This document shows positions 1 through 7,406 of a DNA stretch of 12,774 nucleotides, one piece after another. Below the pieces are notes generated by a model. The model worked only from the letters and a program-made list of their open reading frames with translations. It was not told the origin of the DNA and made no database searches. This stretch comes from Blastocladiella britannica (Eukaryota; Blastocladiomycota; Blastocladiomycetes; Blastocladiales; Blastocladiaceae), in NCBI GenBank assembly GCA_025349905.2, contig MU625060.1:1-12774 (forward strand). The letters run 5' to 3'. The translations under genes and the position numbers were made by a program. Position 1 is the first letter of the stretch, and every line of letters begins with the position of its first letter.

Positions 1-108
1 AGCCAAAAACGGTTTCCACTCTCTGCTGCACCAGTCGCACAATTGGTGTAGTGCCCGCATAGCGGACGAGATCGCCGGTGAGATGGAAACTTCAAAGCCC
101 ACTCAGCC
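1..108. repeat. Left arm of 108-bp inverted repeat
   Basis: This stretch is the reverse complement of 12247-12354, with one mismatch in 108 positions (A at 96 where the partner reads G on the same strand). Similarity ends sharply after 108: the next bases are gtgtac here and ctcttt in the partner. The left limit is the window edge, so the repeat may extend further. The partner lies between the 5' end of the mitochondrial PheRS gene and the 3' end of the gene at 12385. The left arm is therefore a copy of that spacer in opposite orientation. No ORF in it looks coding. Confidence 0.95.
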
Positions 109-417
109 GTGTACACGATATTTACTCGAATAATACTCGAGGGGTTGGTTAGATTTGATGGAAAAAAAGAAGGGAGTAAAGCGGCAGCAAAAGGAGCCAT
201 CTCGGGTTCAACCTCAACTGGAACTACTGGAACGGGTGCCATCAACCAGAGCTGCTTGGCGCAGCGCATATTTGTACCATACACCATACAACACACACGA
301 TATGCGATGCGGACACACATGTTGCACGGATTGATTCCAGATCCAAAATATTACGCCACGTCATTCATAAAAAATCACTGGGTGGTGCAACTTCAATCAA
401 GCACTACGGATACTCGG
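109..417. other. Spacer downstream of the GPKOW-like gene
   Basis: About 310 bases between the repeat arm and the stop codon of the minus-strand GPKOW-like gene. It is AT-richer than its flanks and contains a short A-rich run near 170, a small internal repeat near 215-232 (ggaactactggaac), and an ACA-rich stretch near 280-300. I see no convincing gene. The 3' UTR and polyadenylation site of the GPKOW-like gene should fall here on the minus strand, but no AATAAA-type signal is evident. Confidence 0.5.
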
Positions 418-1706
418 CTACTGATCATCGAGCCCGCACACATCGTCGTACCCGGCTACCACCACCTCGCCCTCGTCCAGGTTCACCACGCACTCTTGCC
501 GTGCGCGGTCCTTTTCCAGGATCCGTCCCCTTTGCCCGACCAGATCACTGCGGCCGCGCCCAGCCCGTTCGGGGACTCGCACCAAGCACACGCTGTCGCT
601 GACCCGCGGCACCGTGGTCTCCAGGTCGCGCTCGGCGACATTGTCCAGCACCACCCGCGATCCATTGTGCTCGGTCTGCAGCGAGCATCGCCCGTTCGGG
701 ATCACGTCCAGGACACGCGCTTTACGCTCGTAGTACCGGCCGCTGCCGAGCGTCTTGGACACGATGCGTACTTGCAGGTGCGGTCGCAGCCAGCTGTTGT
801 TGGTTGCTGGTTCCGAGTGCGGACGGTCACGCTCGTTATCATGATGGTGGCGACGAGAGGATGCCTCCAGTTTTCTGTATACGCGTATAGTGGTCAGTGC
901 ACTCCCAAAAAGTACAGCAGAAAAAAAAACATACCGGTGATAGTCGGCATCCTTCAGCACCCGGACGTCCCCGGTAGCGACCCGCACCTGATCGCCATTG
1001 GCCGCCAGCTCCACCACCACGCGGTCACGCGCCCGCAACACCTCGACCGCAACCCCAAGCAACCCCTCGTGCCGCCCATGCATGATCTCCACCGCGGCGC
1101 CCGGTTCCAGCACCCGCTTGCGCTCCAGCTCCGTGTCGAGATCGCGCACGTGCTGCACGCGGCCGTGCTCGTCCCGTAGCTGCTCGTACTGTGGGACATC
1201 GCGGCGAGAACGACCGCGCGATCGCGAGGAGGTCGGTGGGGGCATGTTGTCGGGCATGGGCTGCGCGCCGAGGCCCAGCCGTTCGGGCCGGGGAATGTAC
1301 ATGATGGGCTTGGCCAGGCTGTCGTATTTTATCAAGGATGAGAGGTCGCAATACTCGATAATGATATGGTAGCGTACCCAGAGGCCTTGTTGCGGCCAAT
1401 CGGATCGCCCTCGCGCCAGCCCATGCGCTGCAGCATTGCAGTCCCAAAATCGCCCACAGGTGCGGCGTCGTAACCAGAGAACGGCACGGGGTCGGGCAGG
1501 CTGGCCATGTCGGCCTCAAACGACTGTCGCCCGGACAGCAGCGGCGTGCTGCTGCTTGCACCATTTTCTCCTTCCTTTTCGCTACCGGCTACTTGTCGTC
1601 GCTGGGGTACGTTCAAACCAAATGCAATCGGCGCGCGGTCGCCATTCAAAGTCGATGAAGTCGTGGGTGCTGGTGGCGGTGGTGGTTGTCCAGGACTGGC
1701 GCTCAT
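418..1706 (-). CDS. GPKOW: GPKOW/Spp2-like G-patch and KOW splicing factor
   Basis: Three exons give 389 aa: 1706-1378, 1318-935 and 874-418. The introns are 59 nt (1377-1319, GTACGC...CAG) and 60 nt (934-875, GTATGT...CAG), both phase 2. Residues 1-65 are Pro/Ser-rich. The G-patch (about 86-128) reads GTAMLQRMGW, then IGRNKASG, and after the splice PRPERLGLGA, the usual end of this module. An Arg/Ser-rich linker (about 139-150) leads to a first KOW-type module (about 180-232, PGAAVEIMHGRHEG). The C-terminal half begins WLRPHLQVRIVSK (266-278) and carries a second KOW-like module (about 335-380). In this family the G-patch binds and stimulates the DEAH helicase Prp2/DHX16 during spliceosome activation, so a nuclear splicing role follows from the family. 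The in-frame 60-nt intron would otherwise add a spurious hydrophobic stretch. Start chosen at 1706 as the first ATG of the frame. Confidence 0.88.
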
Positions 1707-1996
1707 TTTTCGTTAATTTATAGAGAGATTGCGTTGCATCGATCCACCACGACGATCTACGCTGCAGCAACGCGGTACCGGCGCCGAGGATCCTCGTGCA
1801 GTTCATTCTTTTACGTCAAGTGAAAAAGGGCTTTGTGACCGAGGCCGCCGAGGACTATCCTGCTTGGCTCCATACGGTTTTTTTGTCCGCACGTGTCCAG
1901 CTCACAACTACGCCCACTCGAAGAGCCATTTAGGCACCGACCAAAAGTGCCTCCTCTGAAGCCCACTCTCCTCCTTGCGACACCAGGGGAGGGGGG
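1707..1996. promoter_or_regulatory. Spacer between divergent GPKOW-like and 1997 reading frames
   Basis: About 290 bases lie between the start codon of the minus-strand GPKOW-like gene and the plus-strand ATG at 1997. This must contain the GPKOW-like promoter and, if the plus-strand frame is real, a second promoter. Short ORFs cross it on both strands but show no domain or consistent codon bias. No clear TATA box was recognised. Confidence 0.4.
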
Positions 1997-2483
1997 ATGT
2001 ACAACATGATGAACCATAGCGACTCCCTCTTTGGCAATCTTTTAAAAAAGGTGCCACTGGAACCACACACCGTCCTCGTGCAGGTGCGTTTTTTTTTTTT
2101 TTATATTTTACTCGTCTGTTATTTTTTGTTTTGTTTTTCGCCAACTTCTGACCTTTGCTGATCCGCATTTGACTCCATTTCCACACGGCCTCTTTTAAAC
2201 GGTCGGAAAGGTCACCCCCCTCGTCTGGCACTTCATCTTCCGGTCACGCGGCGAGGTCGGCCGGCTTTTGGCAAGGCTGGCCAAGTCTTGTCGTGCGACA
2301 TCGAGAAGTACGGCTCCTGGACGCCGAGCAACGGTTCCAAGTATCACGTCGCGCCGATCTCTGGCCGCGGACGTCGCGTCGTGCAACATCGACCCCAGCA
2401 ACGCGCACGTCGTCAAGGAGTTGGTCGTCAACACATCAAGCCTGCTGTGTCCCGCATCGAGTCAGAGACTGGCTACGAGCTAG
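1997..2483 (+). pseudogene. Broken or fragmentary gene of unknown identity
   Basis: An ATG at 1997 opens a 29-codon exon (MYNMMNHSDSLFGNLLKKVP...) ending at 2083. A donor-like GTGCGT follows, then a run of 14 T, the same arrangement as verified introns nearby. The first AG downstream (2209-2210) would make a 127-nt phase-0 intron and lead into VTPLVWHFIFRSRGEVGRLL. Coding-like codon use (mostly C or G third positions) then switches frame: about 2275-2365 reads CDIEKYGSWTPSNGSKYHV in a second frame, and about 2366-2440 reads NIDPSNAHVVKELVVNTSS back in the first frame, which stops at 2483. The gaps between these blocks are too short for introns, so frameshifts, sequencing errors or decay are likelier. 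I do not recognise the family. The minus strand here also has long open frames, so coding status is uncertain. Confidence 0.35.
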
Positions 2484-2503
2484 ACAACTCCGTGTGGTGC
2501 TGT

Positions 2504-3127
2504 TCAATTTGCTACGAAGCACAAGTGCGCAATCAGCTGGCGCCATTCCTGTACCATGTCACTCAGCTTGCTCTGTACCTCAACGATGTGGAGCACGAGC
2601 TCGCCGAGTCCGCCGCCAAGAGCCGTCAACCGGTCGTTAAGTGTTGGTACCCTGCGCAAGGACTTCGCTGGTCTGACCGCCAAGTCGTCGCCCACCCGTT
2701 GCGCCGCCCCACGGCCAAGAACCATGTGCACGCCCTTCGACGCGTTGCTTTGCAGCAGGTTGATCGCGTTGAAACCCTCGGTCATGTCTGCCGCCTCTTG
2801 CAGCTCGGGCAGTGACGTCGAGGCGATCACCAGGTCGTCCACAAACCCGCTCGCTGCCCACTCGAAAACCACGACCCGCGCCGCGCGCTGGTCAACCGGA
2901 CGATGCGCAAGAGCCGCCGACGTCGCCAACGGGGCGGGAAGCGGGATCTCGATGCGCACACCACTGGTACGCTGCCTCAGCACGCACAACAGCGGGTCGT
3001 ACACGCGTGCGTTCCAACCACCACTGCCTCGCGGCCAAGTCCGGTGTGCTTTTGCTCGCCCGGTGGTTGGCTGGGATCGCCTCTCGAGGCAAATGTGCGC
3101 TGCCCTTTCCTCTCTTCCTCCTCCCGC
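2504..3127 (-). pseudogene. Reverse transcriptase fragment of a retroelement
   Basis: An open frame runs on the minus strand from just after a stop at 3130-3128 to a TGA at 2506-2504, without a convincing start. It contains VYDPLLCVLRQ followed by GVRIEI, then the RT catalytic box FVDDLVIAS (the Y/F-x-D-D motif), then LPELQEAADMTEGFNAINLL and QSNASKGVHMVLG. This order (palm segment ending in YDPLL, FVDD about 45 residues later, then an LQ...F..N....N..K block) is that of non-LTR-type reverse transcriptases common in early-diverging fungi. The tail (VEVQSKLSDMVQEWRQLIAH) fits the post-palm helical region. The fingers, any endonuclease and the C-terminus are missing, and the segment before YDPLL has lost the usual QG..SP motif, so this is a decayed remnant. 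The assignment is by motif recognition only. Confidence 0.6.
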
Positions 3128-3246
3128 TCAAGTGCGCTCCACGGTTGCACGCGGTTGGTTGGCTTTGGGGTGGCGCGCATGTCCCGGTCGTCCGGCAGGG
3201 GCAGGCGCCCGCAGTATGCGCACTGGAGCTCGAGCTTGATCGCCAT
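2977..3246 (-). CDS. Hypothetical 89-residue ORF with a CxxC pair
   Basis: A minus-strand frame begins with ATG at 3246 in the context gccATGG and reads MAIKLELQCAYCGRLPLPDD, then RDMRATPKPTNRVQPW. The first 45 or so codons use mainly C or G in third positions, which suggests current or past coding. Beyond about 3120 the frame loses that character and overlaps the reverse transcriptase frame. One Cys-x-x-Cys pair is visible with no second pair nearby, so a zinc site is not established. The piece may be a displaced part of the same retroelement, the 5' end of a truncated gene, or chance. No function is assigned. Confidence 0.3.
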   Translation of the reverse strand: MAIKLELQCAYCGRLPLPDDRDMRATPKPTNRVQPWSALEREEEERKGQRTFASRGDPSQPPGEQKHTGLGREAVVVGTHACTTRCCAC

Positions 3247-3528
3247 GGCATCGTAGCTGCCTGCCCCGTCTGAGGTGTCCTTGCGATTGAATGCTCTGCG
3301 AGGCAAGATTTCATCATCGAAAATCTATTCGCAAGAGGGAATCCGGCTCTCATTTTAGACCGAATTTCAATGAAAATTGCAAAGTAAAAAAGGACGCTTC
3401 GACGATGTGAGCGAGAGCAGTCGTGTAATATAATAATTTTAAAAAAGTCTCACGACTCTCATGTAAAAAAAGGGAGCAACACCTGCTCGGCCACGCTGAA
3501 AATGTACTTGAACACGCAAAAATACGAC
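3247..3528. other. Spacer between RT remnant and CNT stop codon
   Basis: About 280 bases. The part near 3350-3480 is AT-rich, with an ATATAATAATTTTAAAAAA stretch on the plus strand around 3427. It should contain the 3' UTR of the minus-strand CNT gene. No independent gene is apparent. Confidence 0.4.
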
Positions 3529-5531
3529 TCACGCGAAGATGCCGGCGATGCAAGCGGACGTGAACGTGCACAAAGCGCCTACGAGCATAGCAGGGAACGC
3601 AATGGACGCAATGTCGCCACGACGCGACGGGGCCATGGCGCCAAGGCAACCAATCTGGATACCGACCGAACCAATGTTGGCGAAGCCGCAAAGCGCGTAC
3701 GAAATCAAAAGCTCAGCACGGGCAGTGAGCTTCGATGCGACGGGGTTGAGAATGTCGGCCTTGCCAATGAGGACTTGGAGATCGGCGTACGCGGCGAACT
3801 CGTTGACGAGCACCTTCTTGCCCAACAGCTGCGCGACGACCAGGCAATTTTGGGTCGGGACGCCCAGAAGCCACGCCAGCGGGTAAAACAGGTACCCAGT
3901 GACCAACTCGAGGTTGATGATCTCGCCGGTGCCCAGGTTGTTGAGGTAGAAGAAAAAGCGAGTAAACACGATGTCGACGAAGTTGTACAGTGCAATGAGC
4001 GAGAGCAGAGTGCCGGCAATGAGGCCAGCAAGAGTCATGCCCTGGGCGGCACCGTTCGCGGCAGCGTGCAGGATGTTGGCCTCATGGTGTTCGACAGCAG
4101 GCATGATGACCTCGCCCTTGGTAATGGACTTCTCGGTCTCGGGGTAAATCAACTTCGAGAGGGCAAGCGAGCAAGGAACGGACATGATACAGGCGGTAAT
4201 CAAGTAGGTCCCGTTGACGCCCATGCCAATGTAGGCCGACAGCACCGAACCGGCGATCGTCGCGAAACCAGCGACCATGATGGCGTGCATCTCGCTGTTA
4301 GTACAGTACGGGAGGAATGGCAAAATCTACAAGGGCGGGGCATGCGCGGAAGGGGTCAGCAACGAAGTAGATCAATGAACAAGTCATAATGCATGAAGTA
4401 TAAGTACCAGGAGGGCCGACTCACTACAAGGTTGAAAATAATTTAGGTCACCATCGAAAGGTCATCGTAAGAGGTAGTCGAAGGTGGTCATGGTAGTCGA
4501 AGGGGGGTGGTCAAGGTAGTCGTAGTTGAAGTTGGAAGTGAGTGATCTTTGGACAAAAAAAAAAAAAAGATCCATACCCCTGGCCAATGAACGGCGACGC
4601 GGCTGCGGCAACCGACTCGGCACCCGACGTGTCCATGAGCACCACAAAGACGTACGCGAACTTGACCACCAGCCACTGCATACCACCGAGGTAGTAAATG
4701 CACTGGATGAACGAGCAGAAGAACACGATGGCCGGCAGCACGTTCACGAAGAAGTTCTGCAGCTTGTTGGCGCCAAACCACAGGAACTCGAGACCAAACT
4801 CCTTGCCGAGACCGAGGAATCCACCGACCGTGTTGGAGACGAACGAGAAGATGGTCTGGCCGATCCAGGTCTTGAGCACAAACAGACCGAGGAGCATCTG
4901 CGCAAACATGCCAACCGACACAAGGCGCCAGTTGACGGCCGAGCGGTCCTTGGACAGGACGAACATGAGCGCCACAACGACAACGACACCGAGGAGCGAG
5001 CGGAAACGGTCAGCAATGGTGCCGAGATCGGTCGAGCCGGCAACGAGGATGGTCACGACGGCAATGGTGAGGGTGCACACGGCAAAGAAGATGGCGTAGA
5101 CATTGTCCGAGACCTTGTTGAAGGGGATGGGGGACAGAATGGCGCGGAACGGCTTGAGGAGCGTCTCGTTGGAGATGCGCTTGGTGCCGACCTTGAGCAG
5201 CACGCAGAAGTACAGGAACGCGGGGAAGGCAATGATCTCCGGGTGCAGGATCTGTTTTATATGTTTGTTTGTTTGTTAAAAATCATGTGGGAAGTGGGAA
5301 ATGTGAAGAATAAAATATACGAACCCAGGCGGCAATGATCCAGGCGGTCAGGACACTGAGCAGGACAAAGTCCCACACGCGCTGGCCGGTGGAGTCGACC
5401 CACTCGACGGTCTCGGCCTGCTCAAAGGCGGGCTTGTCATCGGCCTTGTCGTCGGCCTTGTAGTCGGCCTTCTCAAGAGCGGGCTTGCCCTCGATGTCGA
5501 TGACAGCGGGCTTAGTATCTTCTTGCGACAT
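3529..5531 (-). CDS. Concentrative nucleoside transporter (CNT/SLC28 family)
   Basis: Four exons give 564 aa: 5531-5325, 5251-4578, 4423-4408 (16 nt) and 4326-3529. Introns are 73, 154 and 81 nt. The family couples uptake of nucleosides to an H+ or Na+ gradient at the plasma membrane. Residues 1-52 are a charged cytosolic tail with KAD repeats; many hydrophobic segments follow. Hallmarks: DTSGAESVAAAASPFIGQ (ending Q293), GESALL from the microexon (E295), LPFLPYCTNSEMHA (301-313), NEFAAY (474-479) and CGFANIGSVGIQIG (512-525). Gln293, Glu295, Glu475, Phe514, Asn516 and Ser519 match substrate-site positions known from the bacterial CNT structure. The start at 5531 (ccaaaaATGT) is preferred over an in-frame ATG at 5633, whose extra residues look untranslated. 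A GTGAGT overlaps the stop codon (see findings). The gene is divergent from PDX2. Confidence 0.93.
4408..4423 (-). other. 16-nt microexon of the CNT gene
   Basis: The sequence TGAGTCGGCCCTCCTG is flanked by an acceptor (ACCTTGTAG, 4432-4424) and a donor (GTACTT, 4407 onward). With the GG left at the end of exon 2 it encodes Gly-Glu-Ser-Ala-Leu-Leu and joins phase 0 to exon 4. Without it, exon 2 (phase 2) and exon 4 (phase 0) are out of frame, and the CNT signature GQ-x-E-x-x-x-L before RPFLP/LPFLP would be missing. The inferred peptide fills exactly the gap expected from the family. Confidence 0.85.
4473..4531. repeat. Imperfect tandem repeat inside CNT intron 2
   Basis: Three diverged copies of a unit starting GGTAGTCG(A/T)AG on the plus strand begin at 4473, 4492 and 4515, about 19 to 23 bases apart. 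The first two also share TGGTCA. On the transcribed (minus) strand the unit reads as pyrimidine-rich GACTACC/TGACCACC blocks, and it lies 50-110 nt upstream of the 16-nt microexon. Confidence 0.75.
4555..4568. repeat. Homopolymer tract (A14 on +, T14 in transcript)
   Basis: A run of 14 A on the plus strand is T14 in the CNT transcript, nine bases into intron 2 just after its GTATGGATC donor. Length may vary through polymerase slippage. Confidence 0.85.
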
Positions 5532-6396
5532 TTTTGGTATTTGTTTTGGAAATTGCTGCCGATGCGAGAAGGGGAATGAGTATTTGTTGCGGTATGGAGG
5601 ACGAGCGGGGCGTGCAACAAAAAAGGTGGGCAATGAAGGTTCAAAACGACGTACAGGATCCCTCTACAACTGAATGTTGTAAAAACACAGAAGAAGGGCA
5701 ATGTGAGGTCGGGAAAGACAAAAAGTGCGGGGGCGGGGTTGAACTATTTGTACGAGCGACCGAAACGCAGAAGGTTTTTTGCTTTTTGAGAAAAACCGAA
5801 AATTTTGTTTCGGCGAGGCGCGGAACTTTTCGCCTCAACTGGAAAACATTTGGTTAGTGGCTTTTTTTTTTGTTTGAAACAAGAGTTGCTTCCGGACTCG
5901 TCCGGCTCTGAATTGCCACCCATCGGCATTGTGACCTTAACCAGCGTGTCGTGGCATGCCCGACGATACCACCTATGCCATGGACGAGGTCCTGGATTAC
6001 GAGGACCATTTAGGTAGAATTCCCATCCTCGCGCGGTTAAGTGCTGCACGGTGATCTCCAGATCGCCACAACCCCACAAAAACAAAAAATAATGCGCCCG
6101 TCCAGCTGCTCGTCGCCGCCTCCCCGCGTTTTGACTTGAGTCGTTGTTTGCGGAACCCACTTTTATTTGAGTTTTGCTGCACCTTTGCGATGCATACCTT
6201 GTCACTGAGTGAGTGACCTGCATCTCACAGAAGCGATTCCTGTGCTCTACTCGAGCTGTACTGCACGAGGGTGCCATCGTGCTGATGGCCCACCAGCGAA
6301 TTGCATTTTTCAAACGATTTTCCGGGCATCGCAGCCGGGAATGGCCGCTGGGAAAGTTCTCTTCACGAAAAAACTAAATTTCATATAAAAAATACA
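5532..6396. promoter_or_regulatory. Divergent intergenic region between CNT and PDX2
   Basis: 865 bases separate the two start codons, transcribed outward in opposite directions. The stretch 5700-5870 contains short hairpin-forming pieces: CCGAAA...TTTCGG with a 6-base loop near 5798-5815, and GAGGCG...CGCCTC near 5815-5837. A short plus-strand frame at 5956-6054 (32 codons, MPDDTTYAMDEVLDYEDHL...) has coding-like codons but no recognised family. A CATATAAAAAATA stretch just before the PDX2 ATG is AT-rich but too close to the start codon to be called a TATA box with confidence. No complete gene is visible. Confidence 0.5.
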
Positions 6397-7223
6397 ATGA
6401 CTGGTCCCCTCGGCACGACAGCGTCCAACCCGCTCCACATTGGCGTCCTTGGTATTTAGCACAGCAATTACGCGTTCTGGGACAAAGAAATGCTCAAAAA
6501 ATGGAAACAGCCCTTCAAGGCGCGTTTATCGAGCACATTCACATGCTGGAACGCGTCGCGCGCGAGCAAGGGCTGCACTTGACGATCTCGGAGGTGCGCA
6601 CGGCCGCGCAGCTCGACCCAACTACGCTCCACGGACTGGTGTTGCCCGGAGGTGAGTCGACGGCCATGGCGCTGGTGGCGGAGCGGTCCGGGTGCCTTGA
6701 CCAGCTGCGCGCGTACGTCCACGCTGTTCCCGTGTGGGTATGGTTCAGTTTCTCACTCCTATATGCGCAAAAAAAAAAAAAAAATTGACAATGGAATACG
6801 CAGGGAACCTGTGCAGGGATGATTCTGCTCAGTACGGCGGCCGAACACACCAAGGAGGGTGGACAGAAGCTGCTGGGCGCGCTGGACGTGACGGTGGACC
6901 GCAACGCGTTCGGGCGCCAGGCCGACTCGTTCATCGGCCCGCTTTCGATTGCCGGCATTACCACCGATACCGATAGCAAGCCGTTCTCGGGGGTGTTTAT
7001 TCGCGCACCCGTGGTGACGCGGGTCGGGGACGGAGTCACGGTGTTGGGCACGGTGCAGCATGACAACCGCGATCACGGCGCAGTCGGGGAGCGCGTGGTG
7101 GCGGTGCAGCAGGGGACCCGGATTCTGGGCACGAGCTTCCACCCGGAGCTGACGGCGGACGTGCGCGTGCACGCGTACTTTGTTGCGATGGTGCAGGCGT
7201 GGTGGCTCGCTCGTCAGCAATGA
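6397..7223 (+). CDS. PDX2: PDX2/SNO glutaminase subunit of PLP synthase
   Basis: Three exons give 233 aa: 6397-6451, 6511-6737 and 6804-7223. Introns are 59 nt (GTATTT...CAG, phase 1) and 66 nt (GTATGG...CAG, phase 0). The enzyme releases ammonia from glutamine and passes it to the PDX1/SNZ synthase for de novo pyridoxal 5'-phosphate (vitamin B6) synthesis in the cytosol. Joining exons 1 and 2 restores [14 protein letters not shown], the family N-terminus. PGGEST (64-69) forms the oxyanion region. WGTCAGM at 94-100 carries the nucleophile Cys97, rebuilt exactly across intron 2. SFHPEL (205-210) supplies His207 and Glu209 of the class I glutaminase triad. NAFGRQ and DSFIGPL are further signatures. 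Length fits eukaryotic members, with about 13 extra N-terminal residues. Intron 2 holds A16. The next gene starts 183 bases downstream on the same strand. Confidence 0.96.
6769..6784. repeat. A16 homopolymer in PDX2 intron 2
   Basis: A run of about 16 A lies inside the second PDX2 intron, between its GTATGG donor and its CAG acceptor. It is a simple tract that is likely variable in length. Confidence 0.85.
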
Positions 7224-7406
7224 AAATTGGTTGGATTCACATTTTTTTTTTCTCTATTTTACGCCCATTTCCCTCTAAATTGCTCTCCACCACTCCACTC
7301 AAGCACTGTAGCATATCGAGGACAACCAGGACACCTCGCACCCTGCATACACCCACATTTCCTTCCCTCCTTTCTCTGGAAAGGATTTTGTAAGTGGAAA
7401 GTGAAA
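7224..7406. promoter_or_regulatory. Short spacer between PDX2 and PKA, pyrimidine-rich
   Basis: 183 bases between the PDX2 stop and the PKA start codon, including T9 (7241-7249) and a C/T-rich stretch around 7351-7378 (ttccttccctcctttctc), the kind of tract often found near fungal transcription starts. The PKA frame is open back to 7227, but the upstream codons lack coding character. The spacer must hold the PDX2 3' end and at least part of the PKA 5' UTR and promoter. Confidence 0.45.

Noticed and set aside
875..934. Hydrophobic stretch inside the GPKOW-like frame, resembling a membrane segment
   Set aside because: It is a 60-nt in-frame intron with a GTATGT donor and CAG acceptor. The homologous proteins have no such segment.
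109..1179. 356-residue plus-strand open frame
   Set aside because: It lies mostly antisense to the GPKOW-like exons and has no domain or consistent composition. It is a shadow of the opposite-strand gene in GC-rich DNA.
3502..5338. Two long plus-strand frames (3502-4389 and 4526-5338), rich in charged residues
   Set aside because: They are exactly antisense to the CNT exons. The composition is what the reverse complement of hydrophobic codons produces.
5744..6313. 189-residue minus-strand frame in the CNT-PDX2 spacer
   Set aside because: It has mixed low-quality composition, no motif, includes poly-Lys from a T-run, and sits entirely in promoter sequence.
6539..7220. Minus-strand frames antisense to PDX2
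   Set aside because: They are shadows of the PDX2 exons and run through an A16 intronic tract.
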